From assembly GCA_907163375.1 (NCBI GenBank), contig CAJQUW010015462.1, forward strand, positions 434,001 through 498,000: a stretch of 64,000 nt of DNA, given 5' to 3'. This DNA comes from Prostheceraeus crozeri (Eukaryota > Platyhelminthes > Polycladida > Euryleptidae). Position 1 is the first letter of the stretch. The number at the start of each line of letters is the position of its first letter. This document shows positions 25,001-33,126 of this stretch, one piece after another. The translations under genes and the position numbers were made by a program. A model generated the notes under the pieces. The model saw nothing but the letters and a program-made list of their open reading frames with translations, did not search any database and was not told the DNA's origin.

Positions 25001-27365
25001 TCTTTATCTGTAATCAAGAATGATCATAATGTAATACTCTCCCCTATATAAGGTTTTGCCCGAAAAATAATCAGAATTTGAGAGGCTTGCATTAAAATTG
25101 ACAGGTTTTTCAAAAACATCTCGAAATGAATAAATTTAGCTACGCTAATGATTTTCGTATGGAATCCGCGTCTAATTTGACACCTACGATTCAGCACGAT
25201 TCCTCTGAAAGTCTTTGTCATCGTCATAATTTTATTGCTCTTCAGAATAATAGAAAAATTAATATTCGTCTTGAATCCTAAGACTGATCTGATGGATCTG
25301 TCCATCATCTGATGGATCATTTTGGAATTGAATGTTGTAATTCATAGGAATTAATGTTGTCGAAATTATAAAAAGGAATCACTTTAGATGAGCAATACTT
25401 CCTCACTTCATGTCAATAAAGTTCTGTAGAAATAAGTGTGTACAGCAAACTATATAAGAGTACTCGAAATTTGCGAAGATTCTTGCCTGAAATTCTCCGA
25501 TAAAAAGCGATTGCTTTATACATACTCCTCCGAGACAATGTGGCGCGCGTATTTATGAAATTAATTTATTCAGCCTTGATTATTTGATTATGTTCATGAC
25601 AGTGATCTTATAATCTTTGAATAACACACATCATGACCATGCGTATGTGCAAAGGTTTCATCGAGGAAAAAGGTTCGAGAAGTGAACGCATAAAGCATCA
25701 AATAACATTTATAAACGCCATTGCAAATTGTTTTGGGATAAGCTATAGCTTCAACTTTTGTTTTAACCGATACCGGTAAGGCTGATTTGAATCTTCATAT
25801 CAGATAAGTCGATTGGACATTTTTCCCAAAAATATGGCACAATTTATTTATTAATTTTTTCAAGAGGGATTTCAAATTGGGACGGTAAATTCTAGGTATG
25901 GGTGAACTAGAGAAGTGTAAAGTTACGTAAGGACGCCATGCATGTAGGAGATCTCTTGATGCGAAAGTCTACAGGATGGCAGAAAGAGCTTTGTTGGCAT
26001 TCTTGACACAAAAGACTGCCGTGAGAATTTGAGGTTCTTCGAGATGTGGATCCCAATGTCTCTCACGAACTCAGACCGCTGGATTGTGTCCCGTTCCATC
26101 AGTCAGGACTGCGAAATCCAAATGTGACAATTTAGCATTTCTCAGGATTCAACTGCAGTTACCATTCCTTTGACCAGATGGCCACTGCACTAGGATCAGC
26201 TTACTGTAGTTCTGCAGATTCTCTCGGGTCAGCGCGTATAGTTTCAATGTACATTTTTATATCGTCTGCATATTTAGGGATTGTGGAACTCATTACTGTG
26301 TCGTCAATGTCATTAACGAAGGCGACAAGATCTCTTCATTTGGATGCAATAAACAATGCAGTGTTTTTTAAGGTGTTCCACGGGTTACATTCTGCATCGT
26401 AGAATTTTCGACTTGTACCGTGGATTCTGAACTTTCATCCGTTACATGTAATTAACTTCAAGACTTGAAAAGTCACCTTTCACACGTACATGCAGAATCG
26501 CGAGTAAAATTCACTGCTAAATGCTAAATGTTATACTGCATTCATGACTTCTGTTTTTGCTTATAAATCCTGAGTGCGTTAGGCGTACACTAATGAAAGT
26601 CGATCTTGAGACGATTTGAGTGTGACCCGTAGCAACAACCTTAAAAAACCCTGAACAATGTATCAATAGACATAAACTTATCTGGGAAATTTATGTCTAT
26701 TATTTACTGCATTAATTACTTCAAATTCTGCTCAAAAATGAAGCATTTTCTTTAGATTAAACAAGTGCCAATGAGCTTTTACAGCACCTATATCATTTTT
26801 GCCAGCAAATGTTATTTCAAATAACTTTTAATGCCAACTAAAGCAGCTGGCGTTCATGCAATGTCCTTGCTGATCTGAAAGTTATATTAAATTAATGAGA
26901 ATGCTAGAGATTAATTTGAAATGACAAAGTCATCATCTAAACACAGAAAGTTTTGAAATTGATTCTATGATCAAAATCAAAACTTTATCTGTTTTATTTC
27001 TCTTATCTCTCTTTCTCCTGAAGAACTTTGAATCCCTCTAATTAGGGAAAATAAAATGCCACTCGGTTGCATTGGCTCTATTTATTTTGGGTAAAATTTT
27101 ACATTTGTGGTCTTAGATTGACTTTGCTTCAACTGAGCTTCTATTGAAGCCAGTAATAGAAGACTTCAAAAGGAAATCTTCTTGAATATTTTCTTTGAGA
27201 AATATTCTTTGCAAAATGAATGTCAATAGTTTGTACGCTTCATATAATTCACTATACAGTTAGAGAGATAAAGTGTTTAAACAGCCTCTAGTTTTCTCAG
27301 TCAGACAACTCACCATCATAAAATGGACGCTTCATCTCTACCAGTTGTGTATATTCTGTATCCAT
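3918..27365 (-). CDS. SVOP-like major facilitator transporter, 14 exons
   Basis: Spliced gene; coding exons in transcript order: 27314-27365, 24895-25007, 23319-23417, 19131-19202, 15617-15741, 14809-15001, 12887-13018, 10075-10160, 8726-8790, 8557-8661, 8302-8416, 8157-8238, 4127-4216, 3918-4040. Every junction has GT donor and AG acceptor, and the phases join into one frame of 483 residues. Visible marks of the family: the loop 2-3 signature GYLVGCSVWGLLSDRYGRR (exon 4), the RF..G.....G helix 4 pattern (exon 5), GWR and PESPRFL around helix 6 (exons 6-7), and R-G-x-G...R-x-GS...TP in helices 10-11 (exon 13). These twelve-helix membrane carriers move organic solutes; the substrate cannot be read from sequence. 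From memory, the order and spacing fit SVOP/SVOPL better than SLC22, mainly FISRG...YVLEIFPTSVRG...ITPLMAQ-like text and a C-terminus at the LP-IETKG-GLQ position. The 5' boundary of exon 8 is the least certain part. Introns are full of mobile elements. Confidence 0.85.
4127..4216 (-). CDS. SVOP-like gene exon 13
   Basis: 30 codons, acceptor atttcag, donor CAA|gtaagtg. IFPTSVRGMGYATVSIFIR then LGSILTPLMAQ is the most diagnostic C-terminal MFS block (FPT-x-x-R-x-x-G...R-x-G...P). Confidence 0.92.
4438..6288. mobile_element. Foldback element with long arms, interrupted by a hAT-like element
   Basis: Arms at about 4438-4740 and 5985-6288 are inverted copies (shared text GAAAGTCTCATTTTC, ATAGAAAATGTCATTTTTG, CAGCCAGAAC; outer ends TAGTCCG/CGGACTA). 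Identity is about 75-80 percent. The loop contains the hAT-like element 4875-5970. The whole lies in intron 12 of the SVOP-like gene. Confidence 0.65.
4875..5970 (+). mobile_element. hAT-like non-autonomous transposon, copy A
   Basis: Ends CAGTGGCGTC and GACGCCACTG (10-bp inverted repeats) with flanks tcacatcc and tcacatac, an 8-bp duplication with one mismatch. It is 1096 bases with no transposase. It aligns over its full length with copy B at 21460-22979 (other strand), apart from one insertion in B. Confidence 0.8.
6289..7527. other. Intron 12, unassigned sequence
   Basis: No gene. About 6430-6480 holds an A-box-like word (TAGCACAGTGGTAAAGCACGG) that might be the head of a tRNA-derived SINE, with no matching B box seen. 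Confidence 0.4.
7528..7719. mobile_element. Small MITE-like element
   Basis: 192 bases with imperfect 22-base inverted ends (AGGCTTCAGCCACACTG at left; complement of AGGCCTCATTTATACTG at right). No clear target duplication. Intron 12 of the SVOP-like gene. Confidence 0.45.
8157..8238 (-). CDS. SVOP-like gene exon 12
   Basis: Acceptor gcttacag, donor CTGGAG|gtacgt. It encodes WINIMLLFISRGSGMLLFNTF then ILYVLE, the helix 10 region ending in the conserved Glu before the E-x-FPT motif. A 3.9 kb intron with nested repeats follows. Confidence 0.85.
8302..8416 (-). CDS. SVOP-like gene exon 11
   Basis: Acceptor tgcttacag, donor CATTCG|gtaaag. It encodes ALLAILLTIIVSRKWVIVCF and a following hydrophobic helix. 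The RKW at the loop 8-9 position replaces the usual D-R-x-GRK motif. Confidence 0.85.
8557..8661 (-). CDS. SVOP-like gene exon 10, lumenal loop
   Basis: Acceptor gtatttcag, donor CCCTG|gtaagt. It holds two close cysteines (DSCTEKC), the DYFLVMITSSAELPG run and helix 8 start, aligning with the SVOP C-x-L...DYMDLLWTTLSEFPG region. Confidence 0.85.
8726..8790 (-). CDS. SVOP-like gene exon 9, helix 7
   Basis: Acceptor gaatttacag, donor GAGCAG|gtacc. It encodes FFVGFLYFGLTIYTVELVERA, matching the SVOP helix 7 pattern (NAFSYYGLVLLTTEL). Confidence 0.85.
9735..9840 (+). repeat. tRNA-derived SINE-like sequence
   Basis: TAGCTTAGTGGTTAGCG at about 9751 is a near-perfect tRNA D-arm/A box; GGATGCGGAGTCC about 60 bases later resembles a B box. 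The acceptor stem does not close, so it is a SINE head or a worn tRNA copy rather than a tRNA gene. Confidence 0.45.
10075..10160 (-). CDS. SVOP-like gene exon 8 (5' boundary uncertain)
   Basis: The donor GTACAG|gtaagt is good, and the two-base overhang joins exon 9 as Arg, giving KMIDKSKAVLIRSWYR followed by helix 7. The acceptor chosen, tataag before TTTGTC, has a poor pyrimidine tract; another acceptor further upstream is possible. Text and phase both fit the expected end of the central loop. Confidence 0.6.
11005..12085. repeat. Long near-perfect inverted repeat (palindrome) in intron 7
   Basis: Arms 11005-11474 and 11614-12085, about 470 bases each, inverted, with only a handful of differences seen (estimated about 98 percent identity), around a loop of about 139 bases. 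No TIR-type target duplication or coding sequence is evident. It would fold into a very long RNA hairpin in the pre-mRNA of the SVOP-like gene. Confidence 0.9.
12887..13018 (-). CDS. SVOP-like gene exon 7, central loop
   Basis: 44 codons from acceptor tttatttag to donor GAC|gtaagtt. VFPESPRFLAVNGEKKLAYRA carries the PESPR motif that opens the large cytosolic loop between helices 6 and 7. Phase 0 both ends. Confidence 0.88.
13019..14808. other. Intron 6, no recognised element
   Basis: AT-rich intronic sequence between exons 6 and 7 with no coding, RNA or mobile-element signal that I can support. Confidence 0.5.
14809..15001 (-). CDS. SVOP-like gene exon 6
   Basis: The longest exon, 193 bases. 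It starts AVYFVEVIPRRFRP, covers helix 5 (LVFWSIGTILEAAV) and helix 6 after GWRIL, and ends phase 0 at LNVY|gtaag. The PRRFRP and GWR landmarks match SVOP MKARAK and GWRWL positions. Confidence 0.88.
15617..15741 (-). CDS. SVOP-like gene exon 5
   Basis: Acceptor gatttccag, donor AACGC|gtaagtg. It encodes helices 3-4, including YLWAIGLRFVLGLSVAGITN with the conserved Arg-Phe and spaced glycines. It ends two bases into an Ala codon completed by exon 6. Intron 4, upstream of this exon, holds a whole PLE. Confidence 0.87.
16318..17555 (-). pseudogene. Reverse transcriptase of the Chlamys-type PLE
   Basis: Recognisable pieces in order: FVVISVDKARNKYAFICKKF (fingers), FDFPTLYTNLDQTEVIKHI (motif A), KQKNGILMGGNCSPLLVDLF (motif B), RYIDDFCIF (motif C, the YIDD active site) and EADYLDVKL (motif D/E), ending near FRSPGKQFFIIRI. 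Spread over more than one frame; broken. Confidence 0.85.
18150..18411 (-). pseudogene. N-terminal GIY-YIG nuclease of the Chlamys-type PLE
   Basis: Translation gives YLITCKICGMQYVGQTKQVL then YSRLNGHRSS, and a C-terminal part IIDVIEDYVDEADLTKKLNE plus TLNTLRSLGLND. The Cys pair, the YVGQT core, the R..GH motif and the final GLND box are all hallmarks of this nuclease type. Broken. Confidence 0.8.
19131..19202 (-). CDS. SVOP-like gene exon 4, MFS signature
   Basis: 24 codons with the classic MFS helix 2 to loop 2-3 motif GYLVGCSVWGLLSDRYGRR. Acceptor ttttcag, donor gtaagtc. This is the strongest single piece of evidence for the family. Confidence 0.92.
19345..19801 (+). mobile_element. CR1/L2-like LINE 3' fragment
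   Basis: The RT C-terminal text PEYLLSKLVQVEKRVLRIIG is visible, then a decayed frame with RQICSL/ALRTT-like remnants, a 3' UTR and a tail of ATT repeats at about 19785-19800. 5' truncated, several breaks. Intron 3 of the SVOP-like gene, opposite strand. Confidence 0.65.
20366..20435 (+). repeat. Dispersed repeat, copy 1
   Basis: About 70 bases highly similar to 29733-29801, both on the plus strand. One frame reads AATELKSx-QEYxR...NMAxKFFW-like text in both copies, suggesting a worn piece of a coding repeat whose family I do not recognise. Confidence 0.5.
21460..22979 (-). mobile_element. hAT-like non-autonomous transposon, copy B
   Basis: Inverted-orientation copy of 4875-5970 with the same ends (CAGTGACGTC and GACGCCACTG). 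A 73-codon chance frame (21671-21892) is shared with copy A almost unchanged, showing the copies are close. It carries a 424-bp insertion absent from copy A. It lies in intron 3 of the SVOP-like gene. Confidence 0.8.
22219..22642. mobile_element. 424-bp MITE nested in hAT-like copy B
   Basis: Bounded by perfect 8-bp repeats AGACATTT (22211-22218, 22643-22650); copy A holds a single AGACATTT-complement at the same place, so A is the empty site. Ends GGTGCTTCTATT and complement of GGTACTTCTATT form inverted repeats (one mismatch in 12), followed inside by a C-run. 8-bp duplication suggests a hAT-type parent. Confidence 0.85.
23319..23417 (-). CDS. SVOP-like gene exon 3
   Basis: 33 codons between tttacag and gtaagta. 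ISEATTVLLA...RCEWDVSRVGLAFLMA matches the helix 1-2 region of SVOP (ILGPALHCEW-like text). Phase 0 at both ends. Confidence 0.85.
24600..24690 (-). repeat. tRNA-like B-box sequence (SINE or worn tRNA)
   Basis: Minus strand carries CAGGTTCGAGTCCTAC, a perfect T-arm/B box, about 50 bases after AGTAGCGCATTTAGTACAGC, a loose D-arm. The acceptor stem does not pair at the 5' side, so a functional tRNA is unlikely. Confidence 0.45.
24895..25007 (-). CDS. SVOP-like gene exon 2
   Basis: The acceptor is gattacag before ATAAAG and the donor is GGGAAAT|gtaag. It encodes a charged stretch, then the first membrane helix (FGLFFFMLTFGLCLGN). It ends in phase 0. Confidence 0.8.
25860..26400 (-). mobile_element. 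Decayed CR1-like LINE reverse transcriptase fragment
   Basis: Minus-strand frames give VNDIDDTVMSSTIPKYADDI (RT motif C, YADD), then LNPEKC, IGIHISKNLKFSRQ and LVHPYLEFTV, in the order of CR1-type RTs. Multiple breaks. Intron 1 of the SVOP-like gene, same strand. Confidence 0.7.
27314..27365 (-). CDS. SVOP-like gene exon 1 (start codon)
   Basis: ATG at 27365 opens MDTEYTQLVEMKRPFYD. The donor after 27314 reads GATG|gtgagt. Exon 1 ends one base into a codon, which exon 2 completes as Asp. It is the short cytosolic N-terminus. No other ATG is in frame close by. The first intron is 2.3 kb. Confidence 0.75.
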
Positions 27366-27793
27366 GTTAAGAAATAAACTTTACTGAGCATCTTGCGCAC
27401 ATATCGACATCGATACCCAAATAACTTATTTTGAAGACTTGTTTGTCAAATGCAAACCGTAATCTCTCGAAGGAAAAACAACACCATGCAGAGCGACAGA
27501 AGATTAGATCAATTATTCTCAATACTAGTGCACCGCATCAAAAAGGAATCAATAGTTTAAAATTTTAGTGCCTCTACATTCATAGTTGACAAAAGAATTA
27601 TTGAATTCCACCCGCATGATTGCAGATCCTTTACTGCAGACAAATGAAATCATTTTATTGTCGCGAAACTTGCTTAAAGGACATACATGTTATAGGATAA
27701 ACAGTAATTCAAGGTTCTATAATGCAAGCATTTGCTTTTATGACACGTTTGTGAAATGAAGCGTAAGAGCTGTCGTCAATAAATTGGTAACTA
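27366..27793. promoter_or_regulatory. Region upstream of the SVOP-like start codon
   Basis: About 430 bases between the start codon and the Tc1 element, expected to hold 5' UTR and perhaps promoter. No convincing core promoter motif seen; a further 5' exon beyond the Tc1 element is possible. Confidence 0.3.
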
Positions 27794-29448
27794 CAGATTG
27801 TTTCATAAAAATGGATCACCCTTAAACATCGCCTTAACTTCAACTTTGTCTAACTCCGCCAAACTTGAACGAATTTCTCTGAAATTTGGAAGATATGTCA
27901 GTTGTGCTTACTAATATCATTGTTGGAAATTTCAAGCATGAATATTGAGTTGTTTTCCTGTTATAGATAAAAAAAGTAGTAGATAATTTGATCTTCATTT
28001 AGCAATGTCACACGAAATCATACCTCACTCTTATAAAATTACATTTGTTTCCTTTGTTATGTAATATGTTGTTCTACAAGCCAAAAGCCATCAAGCAAAA
28101 CAAGAATAAAGAAAATCGGTCAATCAGATCCAGTATAGCACCATTATTCATCAACAATAATGTATCTGCTATATGTGTTTAACTGGACTTCATGTTCCAT
28201 AGCTTCCTGACTTCGTTGCGGTGGTGTTGGCAGCACTCCTGATTGCTTTCAGCTAGAAATCTATCTCTTACCGGTTGAAAACAATACAAAGCACAAATGA
28301 ACAATAACGAGATCGCATTCACAAAAGGCAAAGTGTCAGCCTTGCTAGAACTAGGGTTTTCTTTGCGAGCTACAAGCAAGCGACTAAATGTCCCTTACAC
28401 AAATGTGCATCGATGGCATAATGATGATTTTCGACTCTGTCGTAAAGAGGACTCTGGCCGTCCACGCAAAACATCCAAGCGTAGAGACCGCCTAATTTTG
28501 AGATTTGCTAAAGTTGATCCAAGTCTCTCGCTAACTGAGATGGCTGCACTAGACTCGTCTATTTCTAAGTCCACTATTCGTAGAAGACTTATTGAGTCGA
28601 ATTTCAAGAGCTGTAAGAGGCCCTCTCAGATCGAATTATCAGATCAGCATACAAAAAGACGTCTCAGATGGGCAATGAGTCATTGTCACTGGCGAAATCA
28701 ATGGGATCGGGTTGTCTGGTCTGATGAGGCATCAGTCCGTCTGAAGGATAGTGGTCGATTGAGATTATGGATAAAATCTGATCAGGAAATTCCGAGACAT
28801 TTACATCGTCCCCGGGTACAAGGTGGTGCGACTCTACTGATTTGGGCTAGCATTTGGACCAATGGCCGCTCTGAACTTCACATACAGCAATGAACCATGA
28901 ATTCTGAACGCTATGTGAATGTTTTACGAATGAACATTGGCCAAATGACAGATCAACTTGGTGATCCATCGACTTGGTTATTTATGGATGATAATGCTAC
29001 GTGTCACAGGAGTAGTAGAGTCAACTTATGCAAGTCTCAATTAGAGCTTAGGACATCATCTTGGCCAGCTCGTTCTCTTGATCTGAATCCCATAGAAAAT
29101 GTATGGAGTATTCTAAAACGTAACGTTCGTCGTTCACTGCTACCTACAGATGGCGTATCACAACTTACGTCACTGTTAAAAAGAGAGTGGAGAAAGTTAG
29201 ATCAGTCAAAACTCAACGATATCATCGAATCAATGCCTAGACGAATTGGTAATGTCATTGACAATAAGGGTAGGGCCACAAAATATTAGCTTCTTAAGAA
29301 CCGTTACTGTATCATAGCTTATCAGATTATATAAGGACATTTAAATATATTAGGGACATGAAATAACATGAAAAATGCTTTCTGTATCATACTTATGCTT
29401 TATTTAGTCAAATTTTAGGATGATCCACTTTTTATGAAACGGACTGTA
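27794..29448 (+). mobile_element. Tc1-like transposon, nearly whole
   Basis: Ends CAGATTGTTTCATAAAAATG at 27794 and the complement of CAGTCCGTTTCATAAAAAGT at 29448, each bordered by TA, the Tc1/mariner target. It holds one transposase reading frame interrupted by a single in-frame stop, so it is recently dead or needs readthrough. It lies just upstream of exon 1 of the SVOP-like gene, in the opposite orientation. Confidence 0.9.
28297..29289 (+). pseudogene. Tc1-like DD34E transposase with one internal stop
   Basis: It encodes an N-terminal paired-like HTH (SLRATSKRLNVPYTNVHRW), a GRPRKTSKR linker, then the DDE domain: first Asp in VVWSDEASVRL, second in LFMDDNATCHRS and Glu in SLDLNPIENVW, a DD34E spacing. 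TGA at 28891-28893 interrupts an otherwise continuous frame just before TMNSERYVNVL. ATG 28897 could restart translation but would lack the DNA-binding region. Product length without the stop is about 330 residues, usual for Tc1. Confidence 0.9.
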
Positions 29449-30673
29449 TTATGAACATTCCTTGTTGTCAACTTACGAGTCGAATTCTTACAGCTGCTTA
29501 GTAAGACTTCAACACCTCAGTGGTCATTGCTGTAGCGTGGCATTTTCTCTGACTTTTCGTCTGATTCGAAAAATAAGGATTCCAATCCAACCATCCACCT
29601 CATTCGGCAATTGTTTGATAAGCTTGTAGCACAGGGTATTCCCCTCATAGGCCTACATGAAGAAACGATCGAGCTCATTGAATTAATCGAAGATAAGCTG
29701 ACCGATACATAACCGAGAAGCTAACGGAAGTGCTGAGCTGAAATCCGAATAGCAAGAATATGGAAGGCCATCGCCCAATATGGCAGCGAAATTCTTCTGG
29801 ATGGAATAGGCTTCTTACATAATGCCCCTTGACCCGTCGATATTGAAAGAACTTTCTCGATGCAAATCCCTCCTTTATGAAAACCACCGGTCGATGACTA
29901 AAGATGATATAGAAAAAGTAATTGCTTCTCACTGCTATTTCGAATTGAAGCAATTTTGAATTTTTAGTAAATAAATAGTTCTATTTCTATCAAATTCAAG
30001 AAAATTGATTTTGTTTTGTTGAAGTGTATGGCGTGGGTGCTACGCAAACCTCAGTAACTTAGACTTTTCATATGCATTTTGACCGGTTAGATAGAGAGCC
30101 TTGACACTTTTCTTCACATCGGATCCACTGCGTTAGAGAAGTGAATCGACAAGATTTTCGGCAACTCTATCAATGATGACGGGACACTTCTTCGACACAT
30201 GAAATATGACATATTTCGGGCCGTTCTCATAATTGATTGCAGTTTATGAAGACAAAGCCTACTCTAATTTAATTAGCTCCTGTAAAAGTGTGCTTTTTAA
30301 TTACACTGACATTTTCGGTATTCGCAGTTCAAGTTTATTATTTTTTGCATAAATGGAGCTGTGAATCATTGCAAAACGTTTCTGTGATAGAATTAGAAGA
30401 AATCCAAGCAAAACGCCATAATATGCATTTTGTCAGAAAGAGATAGACTTGATATCAAATTTATTTAGGCCTACCTCGAGAATTCCCCAGAGACAGCCGA
30501 ACGTTCGAAGCGTCGGGAACGTTGAAGTGAAAGCGATGTCAGCAGCTTGATTTGATTTTATCTGACCTCGTCGTCTGAGCATAGGACTAGGTCAACAAAG
30601 TCACTTTGCGACAACTCTTGAAGTGATGATGACCAGGCCACATCCCTTACAGTAAGTAATACACTCTATGAAC
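29449..30673. other. Intergenic, worn repeat only
   Basis: Apart from the dispersed repeat at 29733-29801 and the open stretch before it, no gene or element recognised. Confidence 0.4.
29733..29801 (+). repeat. Dispersed repeat, copy 2
   Basis: Partner of 20366-20435. Upstream, 29575-29705 is open in one frame (IHLIRQLFDKLVAQGIPLIG, then ETIELIELIEDKLTD), which looks protein-derived but is unassigned. Confidence 0.5.
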
Positions 30674-31775
30674 CCATAGAAATTAACAACAATAGAACCT
30701 CTAGAATGGAAGTTAAGCTTCATACAAATGCACAATGGTGGCAGATAAATCGCACGCATTTTCACTTGTCAACGGCTGCATCATTGGGTTAGAATCAGTT
30801 ACATGTGTACGAGATTCTAAGCTTTTCATTGGTCATTCATGCCCCAACTTAGTTCCTCGGATGTGCCGCGACCTTGAGTCCATTTCCATTCTATAGTCAA
30901 ATTGAGATGGACAATTCATCTCTATGCTATGAACCGGAATGTAGGACCTACCTATTAACCTTTAAAAAGTGCGGTAGGGTAATAGGCCTACATGGCTGTG
31001 AGATTTTAATAGCTATAGTGGACGAGACGAAAACTGAGAGAGCACAATGCACAGCACGCACGAACGAGGAACAATGATGCGTCGAACAGATATCGCTACC
31101 AAAGAGTAATCAGGCAAATTGAAAAGAGCAAAATTTGGAAAAGAGTAATAAGATTGATAAAGAGTAATCAGTAGTAATTGAATCCCCAATTTGTATGCAG
31201 CTTCGATTTTACTAAATGAACTCGAGTTGAGACCCGGAACCAAAGTGAGATATGCAAATTTTTGCAGTTTTCAAGAAACTATGACTGATCATGATAGCAA
31301 TACAGCAGAAAGATTAGTATCTTACAAATCCTCGGTATCATGAAAGCCTTGGAAAGGTAATTTTTATTAAATTAGCTTCGGTGAAGTGCCTTGCTTTAAT
31401 GCTCAGCCTTTTTAGCAGGAGTTGAGCTTGATCATGTCAATTAAACTACCAGCGCTGAATAAAGAGCAAAGCATCACGATCAATGAGAATCATCATTTGT
31501 GCCTTTTATTAATAAAAGATGTAGATGGGTCAACAATACTATTCAGATAAGAAATGAAGCTTAATTTGGTGAATCATAAAATTGTACAGTATAACTAGAA
31601 AAATTTCATCAATCCACAATTAAATATGAATAGCTATATATCTAACTGATATTAATATAATTTTCTTGTAATCGAAAAAGCAAGGCTTTTTACTTGCATA
31701 CTTGCATACTCTATTCTGCATACAATATTATGACTCTAACCATTTTGTGGCTAATTTACACAGTGATTTCTATGT

Positions 31776-31870
31776 ATTATATTCTATATAATATATATAT
31801 ATATTATATTATAATTATATATATTATATTATATTATAATATATATATATAATATATATATATATTATAT
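31776..31870. repeat. TA-rich microsatellite
   Basis: Nearly pure TA/TTA repeats, self-complementary and likely to form cruciforms. Confidence 0.8.
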
Positions 31871-32223
31871 GTATGATTTCTTTTGTATTATATTTATTAT
31901 ATATTTACACACATGTGTAATATTTTTTTATTGCATATGTTTCATAAGACTAATTTCCATATTGACAACGTATTCTCCAAAATCCATTAATTTGAAGACT
32001 TGTTATATGCATGCTAACTAGATGATTGTAGATTCCTAGAGACAAGTCGCCAGTCATTTATGTACACATTTCCAGTTCAGTCAGCAAAGATAATATAGCT
32101 ACATTTCTTGCGCAATGTCTTAAATCTAATAAGGTTACTATGTAGGCTATCATCTATCGGTATGGCTACTGGCAGAAGCTACTGGCATCTGTGACAATGC
32201 CAATTTCCTTAGATTGTATTGTA

Positions 32224-32650
32224 GGCTCTTGTGCAGTCCCCCCACCTACATTTTTCAAAACAATCGATTATTCAATTTGATCAATTTTGATTGGAGGGAT
32301 AACTCTTCACACTCACACGAATGACCTGACTACAAGTCCTCACATGGCTATAGCAATAAACGACCCAGCCACTTCTAGTAGCGCCCTATTATTTTAAAGG
32401 TATCTCATTCACAATGAATTTCCTTTGACTTCAAAATTCAAAGGGTATATTTCAATGCGAAAAACCCGAAGGCAAATTACAATGTTGACTTGCTGACGAA
32501 GTTTGCGACCATGACATCGCAATTACCCACGTAGATTTTTACAACAGCACGGAATGCTTCACTCAAACCGGTGATGCTGAAACGGACATCCAATGGTGCT
32601 GCATCTTTTGAACAGAGAAAAAATGGGGGGGGGAGGACTGCACAAGAGCC
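32224..32650. mobile_element. 427-bp MITE with C-run ends
   Basis: Inverted ends GGCTCTTGTGCAGTCC (perfect 16 bases) followed by C/G runs; flanks GTATTGTA and GTATCGTG form an 8-bp duplication with two mismatches. Size, 8-bp duplication and C-run resemble the 424-bp MITE at 22219. Confidence 0.8.
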
Positions 32651-33126
32651 GTATCGTGTAATAATATTTCCCCAAATGTCATAGACCTGTGGATTTCAAG
32701 AATTTTCATTATTATTTTTTCCGTCTGTCAACACTTTATGCTGATATCATGCTGACTTATATGTAAACAATAAAAAAAGACTGAGATCGCTCTCAATAAA
32801 TGCGCCTTTTGACCTCCCTTTTCTATTGTCTGTGACATTAAACCGCACGCGCATTCGAAAGCTAGCAAAGTCATAGAAATAAACTGTTTATCTGAAGTTC
32901 GCTAGAATGGAAATTGACTCAAGGTCGCGGCACATCCGGGGGAACTAAGTTGTGGCATGAAGAACCAATTAAGAGCTTCGATTTACTCATGTGACTGATT
33001 CTAACCCAATGATACAGACGTTGGCAAGTGCATCTAAGTGAAAATGCGTGCTATTTATGTGCCGTTATTGTGCATTGCATGAAGCTTAATTTCCATTCTA
33101 GAGGTTTTATTGTTGTCGATTTCTAT

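Larger units (their letters stand above)
30674..33126. repeat. Inverted repeat pair around 2 kb
   Basis: 30674-30895 and 32902-33126 are inverted copies at roughly 80 percent identity (shared CCTCTAGAATGGAA, CATTGGGTTAGAATCAG, GATGTGCCGCGACCTTGAGT). They may be arms of an old foldback or two copies of one repeat. Between them lie a TA-rich tract and a MITE. Confidence 0.65.
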
